From Sodalis praecaptivus (GTDB lineage Bacteria; Pseudomonadota; Gammaproteobacteria; Enterobacterales; Enterobacteriaceae): a stretch of DNA of 64,000 bases. The stretch covers positions 3,090,760 through 3,154,759 of the forward strand of contig NZ_CP006569.1 of assembly GCF_000517425.1 (NCBI RefSeq), written 5' to 3'. The position numbers were made by a program, and so were the translations under genes. Below are positions 29,581 to 39,064 of the stretch, one piece after another (the first letter of the stretch is position 1; each line of letters starts with the position of its first letter). Under the pieces are notes generated by a model. That model was not told where the DNA came from, searched no databases, and saw only the letters and a program-made list of their open reading frames with translations.

Positions 29581-31440
29581 TCAGCCGTAGCGCCGCCGTA
29601 TCGCTTGCGCGAATTGCCGGCACATCGTGTCATCTCCCTCGGCATTGCTTGCCAGGACCTCATCGCCATCCACGACCTGTATCTCGGCCTGCCAGGCGAA
29701 ATCCGCCGGCGGTTGGGGACGCGTCTGCGCCTGCGCCATGCGGTCCTGCGCCTGCCGCCACGCCTGCTCGACGGTCTGGTTGCAGGCGTTGGCCAGATAG
29801 GCCGGATTAAAGCCTTCGCCGGTCAGACTGACCAGGGTGGCGTCATGGCTGACGCTGTTGCCCGGTTGCCAATAATGCCGCGCCAAACTCGGCCCAATCG
29901 TCGGATTATCGGTCAGGTAACCGTCACGCTGCATAAAGAAATGCCGGGTCTGTTCCACCGCCATCAGCGCCAGTAAGTAGCCTTGATAGGAGCAGGCGGA
30001 CTCCTGCGACAGCAAATGCGGGATCGCCATGGTTGGCCGTGGACTGCCGTCGATGCCCAGGATGCGCCGTTCATTGTCCCGCGCCAGACGGGTGATGGCC
30101 TCAGGCGTTAATTGTGCGTCATCCCATTGATACAGCGCCCACTCAAAATAGGGCACCAGCAGGATATGGCGCTCGTTAAAAGCGCGCATCGGCTGGCGCG
30201 CGGCGATAGCGTCGTGGATAAGCGCGTCCGGTACCGCCTCGCCACGATCGTTGACGGCGTAGCGTTTCAACCAGTCCGCATCGTCAAGCAGACTGTCGCA
30301 AAACATTGATTGCGTTTCCGCATAGGCCATCGAAGTGGGCGGAAACTCCTGTGAAAAGCAGGGCGCATTCTGGCGGATATTGGCGAAATGGGCGGCATGT
30401 CCCCCTTCATGGAATAAGGTGGCAATGCCGCTAATGCCGCTGCCGAGCTGATCGGGCCGCGCCAGGCTGGTAAAATTGATGCGCGCCGGCACCCAAGTGC
30501 CCTGCGCCAGAAACGGCGGCACCGGGCCGTGCATAAAACCGTTTTCATATTTACCCTGCCGCACCAGCAGATCCAGCTGCATGCGCGCGCCGTTGAAACC
30601 GATATGCAGCCGCTTGAAACTGTTCACCCAGCGGCGTAGCGAATCGGCAAACGGCAAGTAGGGATCCAACTGCCGGGTAACATCGCCCGCGCTGGCGTAG
30701 CGAATATTCCAGGGCGCCAGCGCCGCATCGCCCTTTTCGCTCGCCAGCCGCCGCAGGCTGGCCTGCATGCCGTCGCGGGTCTGCCGCTCGAAGCTGTCGA
30801 GGATAGCGAACAGCTGCTCCGGCGTCATCTGCTCGGTTTTGTTTACCTTATAATCAAAAAAATTGCGGTAGCCCATCTGCCGGGCGAAGCGGTTACGCAG
30901 GCTGACCAGTTCGGGAAAACCGTTATGCAATAGCCACTGCTCCAAATCCCGCAGCGCCTGCTGCGAACTTTGCCGGCAGCGTTCGCTGTCGTTATTGGCC
31001 TGATTGGTCAGCAATTCGCCCAGGGTTGCGGCGACGGGAGGGTCCTGCTCGGCCAACAGATGTTTGAGCGTGAGCGTTTTACGCCGCGCGTAAAGATCGT
31101 TCTCTGCGGCGATAATCTCATCCATCAACCCCTGCGCCAGCGGATCTTCGATGACGTTGCAATCAAAAAAACGCGCCCAGCCGCGTAAGCCATGCAACAT
31201 CTGATCCCGTTCGGGCGAGGACGGCGCCGTCGCCAGCTGGCTGATTAAATGGCGCAACTCGGCGGGGCGCGTTGGCTCGGCGATAAAGCGTTTGTAGGCG
31301 GTTTCCGCCGCGGCGAATCGCCCTGACACCACCGCTCCGCCGGTGCCCATATAGTGTTGCCAGAACAGGTCTTCTTTGGCCTGGTGCACCGCCAGATAAT
31401 CCTGATTCAGGCGGTTGAAATAGTCGATAGCATGTTGCAT
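29581..31440 (-). CDS. M3 family zinc metallopeptidase
   Basis: This 619-residue protein is an oligopeptidase-like enzyme of the M3 family. The zinc site is HEGGH at residues 344-348 in GIATLFHEGGHAAHFAN, with downstream ETQSMFCDSL giving the third ligand region. There is no signal peptide, so it should act in the cytoplasm on short peptides. The ATG at 31440 has a GGAAG site. It lies between the ybiI and ybiB genes, where E. coli has ybiJ and ybiC; no counterpart is in the E. coli locus. It is on the same strand as ybiB but is separated by 34 bp, so it may be co-transcribed. Confidence 0.88.
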   Translation of the reverse strand: MQHAIDYFNRLNQDYLAVHQAKEDLFWQHYMGTGGAVVSGRFAAAETAYKRFIAEPTRPAELRHLISQLATAPSSPERDQMLHGLRGWARFFDCNVIEDPLAQGLMDEIIAAENDLYARRKTLTLKHLLAEQDPPVAATLGELLTNQANNDSERCRQSSQQALRDLEQWLLHNGFPELVSLRNRFARQMGYRNFFDYKVNKTEQMTPEQLFAILDSFERQTRDGMQASLRRLASEKGDAALAPWNIRYASAGDVTRQLDPYLPFADSLRRWVNSFKRLHIGFNGARMQLDLLVRQGKYENGFMHGPVPPFLAQGTWVPARINFTSLARPDQLGSGISGIATLFHEGGHAAHFANIRQNAPCFSQEFPPTSMAYAETQSMFCDSLLDDADWLKRYAVNDRGEAVPDALIHDAIAARQPMRAFNERHILLVPYFEWALYQWDDAQLTPEAITRLARDNERRILGIDGSPRPTMAIPHLLSQESACSYQGYLLALMAVEQTRHFFMQRDGYLTDNPTIGPSLARHYWQPGNSVSHDATLVSLTGEGFNPAYLANACNQTVEQAWRQAQDRMAQAQTRPQPPADFAWQAEIQVVDGDEVLASNAEGDDTMCRQFAQAIRRRYG

Positions 31441-31474
31441 GTGGTGTGCTTCCGGTTAGCGGCAAAAAGGGTAT

Positions 31475-32455
31475 TCAACGGCGGGCCAGTCGGTTATCCA
31501 CGTCGAGGAGCGCCGTCGGCAGGTCGGCGCTCTGCCCGGTGGCGATCAGACAACAGCCGAGCTGCAAACGGATGGCCTCGGGCAAAGGCCGATGACCGTC
31601 CAGACAGGATTCAACCCAGCGGGCGGTGGCGGCGGCCTCGCGGCTATCCGGCAGACTTTCCAACGGCGGCAGCGCATTGAGTGCGGGATCCAGCAGCAGC
31701 CGCGGCTCGCCCCCTTGAACATGATAGATACGCGTTAGGCGCTTGGGATTGGCATAGCTTTCGCCTTCGGTGCCGTTCATCAACAGAGCAGTGGCGTTGA
31801 TAGCGCTGAAAAATCCCGCGACGCGCGGTATGTATTCCGGATGGGAAACGCTGCACAGCCGCCAATGGGGATGAAAAGGAAACGGCGTCGCCAATTTCGC
31901 CAGCGTGTGGGCGCTGTTGCGCACCCCCAGCCGCCAGCGTAGCTTCAGCTGGCGCGCCAACGGCGGCGAGAGCACCTCCACCGGAATAAACAGCACCCGC
32001 GGCGCTTGCGCCAGCGCGGCCTGCGCCTCGTCGCGCGAGGTAACGCCGTGAACGCCGAGCTCGCGGAAGATAGCGGCGCTGGTCACCCGGCCGGGATCCT
32101 CGGTCACGCCATGCACCACGACAGGAAACCCGAGCCGGGCGAGCGCCAGCGCCAGCAGCGGGGTCAGATTCGCCTGCTTACGCGCGCCGTTGTAACTGGG
32201 AATGACGATAGGCGGCGGCAGCGATGCGGAGGCCTGTAGCGCCATCACCTGCTCCTGCATCGCCTGATAAAAACCGAGCAACTCCTCGGGGGCTTCCGCC
32301 TTGATGCGCATAGCGATGAGCAAAGCCCCCAGCTCCAGCTCCGGTACGTCGTCGGCCAACATGGCGCGATAGAGGGTATAGGCCGTTTCGCGGTCCAGAT
32401 CCCGGGCGTGATGTTTGCCGCGCCCGATCTCTTTAATAATTTTGTTGTAATCCAT
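31475..32455 (-). CDS. ybiB: YbiB, TrpD2-like nucleic-acid-binding protein
   Basis: YbiB belongs to the TrpD2 family, which resembles anthranilate phosphoribosyltransferase but in E. coli binds nucleic acids and is LexA-regulated. Its 326 residues (E. coli 320) begin MDYNKIIKEIGRGKHHARDL, almost identical to E. coli, and include PSYNGARKQANLTPLLALAL and MRWRMGVRNSAHTLAKL-like LRWRLGVRNSAHTLAKL. It starts at ATG 32455. It is downstream of dinG with one gene in between, keeping the E. coli association with this SOS gene. Confidence 0.94.
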   Translation of the reverse strand: MDYNKIIKEIGRGKHHARDLDRETAYTLYRAMLADDVPELELGALLIAMRIKAEAPEELLGFYQAMQEQVMALQASASLPPPIVIPSYNGARKQANLTPLLALALARLGFPVVVHGVTEDPGRVTSAAIFRELGVHGVTSRDEAQAALAQAPRVLFIPVEVLSPPLARQLKLRWRLGVRNSAHTLAKLATPFPFHPHWRLCSVSHPEYIPRVAGFFSAINATALLMNGTEGESYANPKRLTRIYHVQGGEPRLLLDPALNALPPLESLPDSREAAATARWVESCLDGHRPLPEAIRLQLGCCLIATGQSADLPTALLDVDNRLARR

Positions 32456-32487
32456 TCATCACCTATTCATGGCAGGGGAGAGGCCTG

Positions 32488-33108
32488 TCAGCCGCGCCCC
32501 ATCGCCCGGGCCAGCGGCCCATTACCGTCGGCCATCAGTCCGGCTATCGCGCCGTCTCGGTCCGCGCGGCTGCGGTTTTGGCTCAATTTCCATTTTGCCT
32601 CGGTGCGCGTCACGCGAATTTCAATCCCCACAATAGCGCCTATCAGGGTGTCGATAAACCCCGCGGGGGCATCTTCAACCCGCCAGGGCGCCTGCCGCCG
32701 CGCCTCCTGGTTGTCGGTCAACGCCCGCAGCAGCGCCATCAGCCACGCCGGGTCGTTTATCATCTGCGCCTGGCCGTGGCAATGCACCGTTTGGTAATTC
32801 CAGGTCGGCACGACTTTGCCGTGCTCCGCCTTGGCCGCGTACCAGCCGGGAGAAATATAACCGGCCTCCCCTTGAAAAATCACCAGACAGGCGCCATCGC
32901 GCGCCAAAGATTTACCGTGAGGATTGGCACGCGCCAAATGCCCGCGCAGCCGCCAGGCGCCGTCGGGATAACTGTCCAGCAGCAGCGGCAGCGGATCCGC
33001 CTGCAAGCCCTGTTCGCCGAGGCTTATCAACTGCGCCAGCGGATGGGCCGCGATAAGGGCGCGCTGCGCCTCGACATCCGTCTGTCGGAACGCGGGAGGA
33101 ATATACAT
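32488..33108 (-). CDS. PaiB-like FMN-binding negative regulator family protein
   Basis: This 206-residue protein belongs to the FMN-binding split-barrel PaiB family. It begins MYIPPAFRQTD, typical for the family, and carries HLARANPHGKS, YISPGWYAAKAEHGKVVPTWNY and KWKLSQNRSRADRDG. Family members are annotated as transcriptional regulators from Bacillus PaiB, but direct regulation is rarely shown. The ATG at 33108 follows CAGGAGAG. It is inserted between dinG and ybiB, all on one strand, 95 bp after dinG. Confidence 0.88.
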   Translation of the reverse strand: MYIPPAFRQTDVEAQRALIAAHPLAQLISLGEQGLQADPLPLLLDSYPDGAWRLRGHLARANPHGKSLARDGACLVIFQGEAGYISPGWYAAKAEHGKVVPTWNYQTVHCHGQAQMINDPAWLMALLRALTDNQEARRQAPWRVEDAPAGFIDTLIGAIVGIEIRVTRTEAKWKLSQNRSRADRDGAIAGLMADGNGPLARAMGRG

Positions 33109-33203
33109 GTGGCTCTCCTGAACACTAAAGCCTAGGCCTTAAACATTGACTTTATCCTGCTGTTAAAGCAATAACACTTCATCCGGCCGCGCGTTTGCGG
33201 CTC

Positions 33204-35345
33204 TTAGTCGCTCGACGCGGCCGGTTGCGTGTTGGCCCCCGCCGCAGGGGCCAGCGCCGGCTGGACAATAGGAAATACCGGCAGCGCCGCCAGCAGACGA
33301 GCGCCATAGGATTTGGTCAATAACCGCCGATCATAGATGATCACCTCGCCGTGACAGTCGTGGCTGCGGATAAGACGGCCGACCTGCTGAATCAAATTGA
33401 AAGAGGCGCTGGGCAAACTCTGTACCTCAAACGGATGGCGCTGCTGAGTTTTCAGCCACTCGCCCTCGGTCAATATCACCGGACTGTCCACCGGCGGAAA
33501 AGCCACCTTATGAATATGTACCTGGGTGAGCCATTCCCCTTTCAGATCCAACCCTTCGGCAAAAGATTGCAGCCCCAAAAGCGCGCTGGTCCGCCCGCGG
33601 TCAACGCGCCGGCGATGTTCCTCCACCAGACGGTAACGGGGCTTATCCCCCTGCACCAGCAAATGCGGGCGCAGATCGGTCACCTGGTCCAAAAACAGCC
33701 GCAGCGCGCGATGGCTGGCGAACAATACCAGCATGCCCCGGTGCGACGCCTTCTCCCATTCGGCGCGAAAATAGCGCGCCATCCAGGCGATATGGTCCGC
33801 TTCCTGCGCTATGACCGGATCCATCGGCATACGGGGGATAACCAGACGGCCCTGGCGGCGGTGATCGAAAGGCGACGCCAGCGTGACGAAGCGATCGCCG
33901 TTGCGCTCATGCAGGCCGGACAGCTCCTGAAGACGCGCGAAACTTTCGAGGGACCGCAGCGTGGCGGAGGTGATAACCACGTGGGGGATCCTTGACCACA
34001 GCAGTTTTTCCAACTGATCGCTGACGCGGATGCCGACGCAGTGCAAAAAGAGTTGGACGCCGTTATCGCCCTGCTTTCGGGTCAACCATTTGGAAATCGG
34101 CGCATTTGAAGCCTTCTCGAGGGCGGCCAGCCGCCACAGCCGGCTGGTGGCCTCCCAAAATCCCTGAATACGGCTGGTCTGCAGCAGCGCCTGGCGCAGG
34201 CGCACAATATCGTGCTTGCCGGTTTTTTCGCCCAGGTCCGCCAGCAAAAACTCCGCCAGCATCCGCAGCCTGTCCGACAGTTTGCAGAGTTGCGCCGCCG
34301 CCTCGCTCATCGGCGCCGGCAGTATGCCCAGCGCAAAGCGGTGCTCACCCTGCACGCTGTCGTGAGGCAAATACGCTTCGGCCTGCTGCTCGAACAGGCC
34401 GATAAGCGCCAGCAGCTCGTCGCAATGGGCCTGAAGGCGCGTCTCCTGACTGAGCTGCGGCGGGCGCGCGGGCCGAAACTGGGTCAGGATCAGCGCCGTT
34501 TGCCGCCGGAACTGCTCTAGCTGGTGGGCAATAAAGCGGCTGGATATCTCGCCGTCCATTTCCAGCGCATCCCGCGCCACGTCCGGCAGATGGTGACCTT
34601 CATCAAGCACCAGCAGCATGTTTTTCGCCTCCGGCAGCACCGACTCGCTTTCCAGCGCCGCCATGACCAGCGCATGGTTGGCCACCACCACATCGGCGTT
34701 TTCTATCTCTTTGCGCGCCAGATAAAACGGACAGTTGCGGAAATAGTGGCAATTACGCCCGAGACAGTTCGCTTTATCGGTGCTGAGCCTGGCCCAGAGC
34801 GGATCGCTCACGGCCTGGGGATAGTGGTCGCGTAAGCCGTCCCAGCTGGCGTTGTTCAGCGACGTTTGCAGCGCCACACATTGCTGATGTTCGGCGCCGC
34901 TGGCGGGGGCCAGCGGGTCATCGAGAAAGAGCAGCAGATCGCCCTGACTGACGCCATCGGCCGCCAGCGCCGCCAGATTGCGCGGGCAGACATAGCGCCG
35001 GCGTCCGAATGCGCCGATAAAGGTCAAATCCGGTATGAGCTTTCTCAGCAGCGGCAGATCCTTACTGAAGATTTGATCCTGTAGAGCGACATTGGCGGTG
35101 CTCACCACCAGCGGTTTTTGCTCGGCGCGGCCGATGGCGATGCCCGGAATCAGATACGACAGCGTTTTGCCGACGCCGGTGGGCGCTTCGATCACCAAAT
35201 GGCGTTCAATATCCCCCGCCAGCGCGCGAGCCACTTCCGCTATCATCTGCCGCTGCGGTTCGCGGGGGATAAAATCAGGAATCTGCTGCTGTAGCGCTTT
35301 ATACCAGTCGTGGATTTGCGCTTTGGTTGCTACGGAGAGCGCCAT
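33204..35345 (-). CDS. dinG: ATP-dependent DNA helicase DinG
   Basis: DinG is an XPD-like superfamily 2 helicase that unwinds 5'-tailed DNA, R-loops and other structures, and is part of the SOS response in E. coli. It has 713 residues (E. coli 716). Walker A APTGVGKT (54-61), the DEGHHL box (248-253) and the four iron-sulfur cysteines 120, 194, 199 and 205 are all in place at the E. coli positions. It starts at ATG 35345, three bases after the stop of an upstream GNAT gene, so the two are probably co-transcribed. I did not find a clear LexA box. Confidence 0.96.
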   Translation of the reverse strand: MALSVATKAQIHDWYKALQQQIPDFIPREPQRQMIAEVARALAGDIERHLVIEAPTGVGKTLSYLIPGIAIGRAEQKPLVVSTANVALQDQIFSKDLPLLRKLIPDLTFIGAFGRRRYVCPRNLAALAADGVSQGDLLLFLDDPLAPASGAEHQQCVALQTSLNNASWDGLRDHYPQAVSDPLWARLSTDKANCLGRNCHYFRNCPFYLARKEIENADVVVANHALVMAALESESVLPEAKNMLLVLDEGHHLPDVARDALEMDGEISSRFIAHQLEQFRRQTALILTQFRPARPPQLSQETRLQAHCDELLALIGLFEQQAEAYLPHDSVQGEHRFALGILPAPMSEAAAQLCKLSDRLRMLAEFLLADLGEKTGKHDIVRLRQALLQTSRIQGFWEATSRLWRLAALEKASNAPISKWLTRKQGDNGVQLFLHCVGIRVSDQLEKLLWSRIPHVVITSATLRSLESFARLQELSGLHERNGDRFVTLASPFDHRRQGRLVIPRMPMDPVIAQEADHIAWMARYFRAEWEKASHRGMLVLFASHRALRLFLDQVTDLRPHLLVQGDKPRYRLVEEHRRRVDRGRTSALLGLQSFAEGLDLKGEWLTQVHIHKVAFPPVDSPVILTEGEWLKTQQRHPFEVQSLPSASFNLIQQVGRLIRSHDCHGEVIIYDRRLLTKSYGARLLAALPVFPIVQPALAPAAGANTQPAASSD

Positions 35346-35348
35346 CGT

Positions 35349-35897
35349 TCAGGCCTTATCGCTTGGGAATGCGCCATTGTCCCACAGTCGCGGCGCGGCG
35401 TCAGCTTGTGCTGTATAAAACTGCAGGGCTTTTCCCAAACAGAGCGATTCCGGCCGGTCGCGATAGTGCCGGTAAGGCGCCACCGGCAGATAGCCATGGC
35501 GGCGATAAAAAGCTACCGCGCGCCGGTTGATACGGCGGGTAGACAGCCATACTTGCCGGTAACCCCCCGCGCAAGCCTGCTGTTCTAAAAACTGCAGCAG
35601 CGCGGCACCCACGCCCCGCGTGCCCCGACGGGCATACAGGCGTTTCAATTCCACGACGCCGGGCGCCAGCGGTTGCAACGCGCCGCAGCCCAGCGCGCTA
35701 CCGTCGGGCAGGGCGTAGGCGATGGCGAAACAGCCGCCCGCGCCGAGCGTCTGCGCCGGATCGAATGAGGTGCGACCATCGTCGCCGGTCAGCACGCTTA
35801 AGGCGGCGGAAAGTTCATCCATCAGGCTGCGCGCCGCGGCGCTGTGCGGCGACGCCAGACGGATCGCCAGCGGCGTCGGCGTCACACGGCGCTCCAT
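35349..35897 (-). CDS. GNAT family N-acetyltransferase
   Basis: This 182-residue protein has the GNAT fold: the acetyl-CoA loop RGTRGVGAALLQFLEQQA follows the strand VELKRLYARR, and AVAFYRRHGYLPV is the typical final helix-strand. The substrate is not known. It ends three bases before dinG and has its own ATG at 35897. This tight link with dinG is not seen in E. coli and would put the enzyme under the same promoter. Confidence 0.88.
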   Translation of the reverse strand: MERRVTPTPLAIRLASPHSAAARSLMDELSAALSVLTGDDGRTSFDPAQTLGAGGCFAIAYALPDGSALGCGALQPLAPGVVELKRLYARRGTRGVGAALLQFLEQQACAGGYRQVWLSTRRINRRAVAFYRRHGYLPVAPYRHYRDRPESLCLGKALQFYTAQADAAPRLWDNGAFPSDKA

Positions 35898-35996
35898 GTT
35901 AACGGCGAGCGCCCGCGCCTTTGCTTTCCCCCGGGGAAGGTCACCTCCCTACCCTCATCATTCCGCCCTGGCTGCGAGAGCGCCGCAGCGTCAACC

Positions 35997-36024
35997 TTGT
36001 ATCGCCGCGGCGAATATTTATAAT
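35997..36024 (+). promoter_or_regulatory. Sigma-70 type promoter for the small membrane peptide
   Basis: TTGTAT at 35997-36002 and a perfect TATAAT at 36019-36024 are separated by 16 bp. The start codon of the 34-residue peptide lies 28 bp downstream of the -10 box. Confidence 0.7.
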
Positions 36025-36052
36025 GTCTGATGCCCTGCATATAAGGATGCCC

Positions 36053-36157
36053 ATGAAGCTTATCAAAACCGCCGTTTTCGGCGTGATTTCCCTGCTCTCG
36101 CTCGGCGCCATCGGCGGCGTCATGCTGGCGGGCTATATCATCATCGTCCATAGCTAA
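36053..36157 (+). CDS. Small single-pass membrane peptide, 34 residues
   Basis: The reading frame starts ATG at 36053 after AAGGA at 6-nt spacing and encodes a 34-residue peptide with two lysines at the N-terminus and one continuous hydrophobic stretch, ending IIIVHS. The inside-positive pattern suggests a single membrane helix with its N-terminus in the cytoplasm. A good promoter precedes it. Its last 17 bases overlap the end of yehW on the opposite strand. I do not recognise it; small membrane peptides of this size often modify a larger membrane protein or respond to stress. A remnant of a longer gene is possible, though the stop is clean. Confidence 0.6.
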   Translation: MKLIKTAVFGVISLLSLGAIGGVMLAGYIIIVHS

Positions 36158-36884
36158 CGTCCAGCGCCCGCAGCCAGCGTTCAAACAGCATATCGCTGAT
36201 GATCGCCAGCAGCGCCACCAATAGCGCGCCCTGTAGCACATAGGCGGTATTGAAGCCGCTCAAGCCGATAATAATCGGTGAGCCCAGGCTTTTTACCCCT
36301 ACGGTGGACGCTATCGCGGCGGTGCCAATGTTGATAATGACCGACGTCCGAATGCCGCTGATGATAACGGGCGCCGCCAGCGGCAGTTCCAGCCGTCGCA
36401 AAATTTGCCCGCGGCTCATGCCCGCCCCGGTCGCGATATCATGTAAGGACGCCGGCACCGTCTCAATACCGGCAATCGTCGCCTGGACGATGGGCAGCAG
36501 GCCATAGAGGACCAGCGCGATTACCGCCGGCTCGGCGCTAAAGCCCATGACCGGCACCGCCACCGCCAGCACCGCCACCGGCGGGAACGTTTGCCCCACC
36601 GCCGCCACGGTTTCCAGCAGCGGGCGGAACGCCCGGCCCGCCGGCCGCGTCACCCAGATGCCGGCGCCAACGCCGATAACCACGGCAAGCATACTGGACA
36701 CCAGCACCAGCCACAGGTGGGCGAAGGCCAGCGAGGCGAAACTGTCCTGCCGGTATACCGGGCGCTCGAGCGCGGGGAAGAGCGCCGCGAAGAGCCGCGT
36801 CATATGCGGCATGCCAAACACCAGCGCCAGCAGCAACAGCAGACACCATAACAGCGGATCGGTCAGAATGCGCCGCGTCATCAT
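36141..36884 (-). CDS. yehW: Osmoprotectant ABC transporter permease YehW
   Basis: This is a membrane permease of 247 residues (E. coli 243) in the YehWXY-OsmF system, which imports betaine-like osmoprotectants weakly in E. coli. Matches include [36 protein letters not shown], the coupling loop [20 protein letters not shown] and [19 protein letters not shown]. It overlaps yehX by 4 nt (ATGA), showing coupling. It is the last gene of the operon. Confidence 0.94.
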   Translation of the reverse strand: MMTRRILTDPLLWCLLLLLALVFGMPHMTRLFAALFPALERPVYRQDSFASLAFAHLWLVLVSSMLAVVIGVGAGIWVTRPAGRAFRPLLETVAAVGQTFPPVAVLAVAVPVMGFSAEPAVIALVLYGLLPIVQATIAGIETVPASLHDIATGAGMSRGQILRRLELPLAAPVIISGIRTSVIINIGTAAIASTVGVKSLGSPIIIGLSGFNTAYVLQGALLVALLAIISDMLFERWLRALDVSYGR

Positions 36885-37822
36885 TCCGTTTCCTTAAGCG
36901 GGCGCAAGAGGTCGGCGAAGTGCAGCACGCCCAGCGCGCCTCCCTGTTCGTCCACCACCGGGAGTCGATCGGTTGCGCGGGCGATGAATTCGGATAGCGC
37001 CGCGCGTCGGGACATCGCGGCCGAAATCGGCGGTCCCGGCAGAGGCTCCCCCGGACGGGCAAGCTCACCGGCGGTGCCCAGCGACAACAGGCGGATCCCC
37101 CTCTCGCCGCCGCCGAAGAAATCGCGCACCAGCCTGCTTGCCGGGCGTAACAGCATTTGTTGCGGCGTCCCCTGCTGCACAATCCGCCCGCCGTCCAGCA
37201 GCAGGATGCGGTCAGCCAGGATCAGCGCCTCATCGATATCGTGGGTCACCAGCACGATGGTGCGGCGTGAGATCTGATGGATGCGGGCAATTTCCCCCTG
37301 CAGGGCGCTGCGGGTCACCGGATCGAGCGCGCCGAACGGCTCGTCCATCAGCAGCACCTCCGGGTCGGCGGCCAGCGCGCGCGCCACGCCGACCCGCTGC
37401 TGCTGGCCGCCGGAGAGCTGGTGCGGATAGCGGTGACGAAACTGCTCCGGATCGAGATGCAGCAGCGCCAGCAATTCGCCCACGCGCTGGTGAATGCGTT
37501 GACGCGGCCATTTCAGCAGTTGCGGCACGGTGGCAATATTCTGCTCCACGGTCCAGTGGGGAAATAACCCGATAGACTGTATCGCGTAGCCCATGCGCCG
37601 GCGAAGCTGCTCGGCGGGCCAGCGGCCAATCTCCTCGCCGGCAAACAAAATGTTACCCGTATCATGCTCTATCAGACGGTTTATCATCTTCAGAGTGGTG
37701 GATTTGCCGGATCCCGAGGGGCCTATGAGCACCGTGATGTCACCGGCGGGCAGCGTGAAACTCACCTCCTCCACCGCCGGCTTGCCGTGGAAAAATTTAC
37801 TGACCCCTTGAAATTCAATCAC
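36881..37822 (-). CDS. yehX: Osmoprotectant ABC transporter ATPase YehX
   Basis: This is the ATPase of the osmoprotectant importer, 313 residues (E. coli 308). Walker [10 protein letters not shown], the segment [14 protein letters not shown], signature [10 protein letters not shown] and Walker [13 protein letters not shown] are visible, followed by a C-terminal CBS-like region ending [20 protein letters not shown], which in related systems senses ionic strength. The start is GTG at 37822, overlapping the yehY stop by 4 nt. Confidence 0.94.
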   Translation of the reverse strand: MIEFQGVSKFFHGKPAVEEVSFTLPAGDITVLIGPSGSGKSTTLKMINRLIEHDTGNILFAGEEIGRWPAEQLRRRMGYAIQSIGLFPHWTVEQNIATVPQLLKWPRQRIHQRVGELLALLHLDPEQFRHRYPHQLSGGQQQRVGVARALAADPEVLLMDEPFGALDPVTRSALQGEIARIHQISRRTIVLVTHDIDEALILADRILLLDGGRIVQQGTPQQMLLRPASRLVRDFFGGGERGIRLLSLGTAGELARPGEPLPGPPISAAMSRRAALSEFIARATDRLPVVDEQGGALGVLHFADLLRPLKETE

Positions 37823-38967
37823 AGGCGCACCTTCTGTAACATCGAGATAATCACTTTAAACAGGGTATCGACCAACAGCGCCAGCGCGATAGCCGGGATC
37901 ACCCCCAGCAGTACCAGCTCCAGCGCGCTGCTCAACAGTCCCTGAAACATCAGGGCGCCGAATCCGCCGGCGCCAATAAGCGCCGCAACCATCCCCATGC
38001 CCACCGTTTGCACGGCGATGACCCTCACTCCCGACAGCATGACCGGCAGCGCCAGCGGCACTTCCACCCGCCAAAAAAGCTGCCGACGGCTCAACCCCAT
38101 GCCGCGCGCGGCGTCAACCACGCTGTCCGGTACCTGGGCCAGACCGGCATGCACGCTGCGTACCAGCGGCAACAGCGCATACAGCACCAGCGCGATCAAC
38201 GCCGGCGCCAGGCCGATACCGCCGATACCCCATTCGCGCAGCCATGGCCAAGCGGCGGCCAAACCGCTTAGCGGCGCTATCAGTAAACCGAACAGCGCGA
38301 TGGCGGGCAGCGTCTGGATGATATTTAGCACGGCGAACAGCGAGGGACGCCACCTGGCCGAGCGGTGGCAGACGAAACCCAGCGGGATACCGATAAGCAG
38401 CGCCGGGGCCAATGTACCGAATAACAGCGTAAGGTGCTCCCCCAACGCCTGATGAAACACCTGCGCGCGGTTGGCATACTCTTTCATCAGCGACAATTCG
38501 TCCAGCCGGCCGCTGGCGAGCAAGAGCGCCAGCGGCAGCCACAATTGCCCGTTGCCCAGCGCCCGCAGGCACGGGTTGGCGGTGAGGCGGCCGACGGCCT
38601 CGGCGGCGGTCAATAAACACAATGCCGCCATAAGCCAGAAACCGCTGCCGAACGAGGTGCGCACCAGCCTACCGCCCTGCGCAGCCAACTCGCGGGCGCC
38701 TTCGCCCGCCAGCCAGAGCAAACCGCACAGCAGTCCCTCCGCCAGCAGCAACACGATGAGATAGCGCACGCGGGTGGGCGCCACGAAACTCAGGGCCAGC
38801 AGCCCGAGCGCCGGCAAAAGCAGCAATAGCCGAGCGCCGCTCAGCAGTTCCGCCAGCCCGATTCCGCGACCGGACACCAGCCGGTTAGGCGCGAAATTCA
38901 CCAGCGGCAGCAGTCCCCCCGCCGCCAATAGCAGCACTGTAAGGGTCAATATCACCCGATTTTGCAT
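37819..38967 (-). CDS. yehY: Osmoprotectant ABC transporter permease YehY
   Basis: This is the larger permease of the system, with about ten hydrophobic segments over 382 residues (E. coli 385). The C-terminal half carries the conserved permease domain, including LLFGTLAPALLIGIPLGF, NIIQTLPAIALFGLLIAP and the coupling loop GMGLSRRQLFWRVEVPLALP. The ATG at 38967 follows AAGAGG; a longer TTG-started frame reaches 39021 but adds a polar, unconserved head. It lies 97 bp after osmF. Confidence 0.92.
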   Translation of the reverse strand: MQNRVILTLTVLLLAAGGLLPLVNFAPNRLVSGRGIGLAELLSGARLLLLLPALGLLALSFVAPTRVRYLIVLLLAEGLLCGLLWLAGEGARELAAQGGRLVRTSFGSGFWLMAALCLLTAAEAVGRLTANPCLRALGNGQLWLPLALLLASGRLDELSLMKEYANRAQVFHQALGEHLTLLFGTLAPALLIGIPLGFVCHRSARWRPSLFAVLNIIQTLPAIALFGLLIAPLSGLAAAWPWLREWGIGGIGLAPALIALVLYALLPLVRSVHAGLAQVPDSVVDAARGMGLSRRQLFWRVEVPLALPVMLSGVRVIAVQTVGMGMVAALIGAGGFGALMFQGLLSSALELVLLGVIPAIALALLVDTLFKVIISMLQKVRL

Positions 38968-39064
38968 GACGCAACGCCTCTTGCGGCGGCCAGCCCCCTC
39001 AAGGACCGGCGGTGTCACCAAAGGGCTTCACCGCCGCCGCGTTATCCATCCAGTGCTTACCCCG

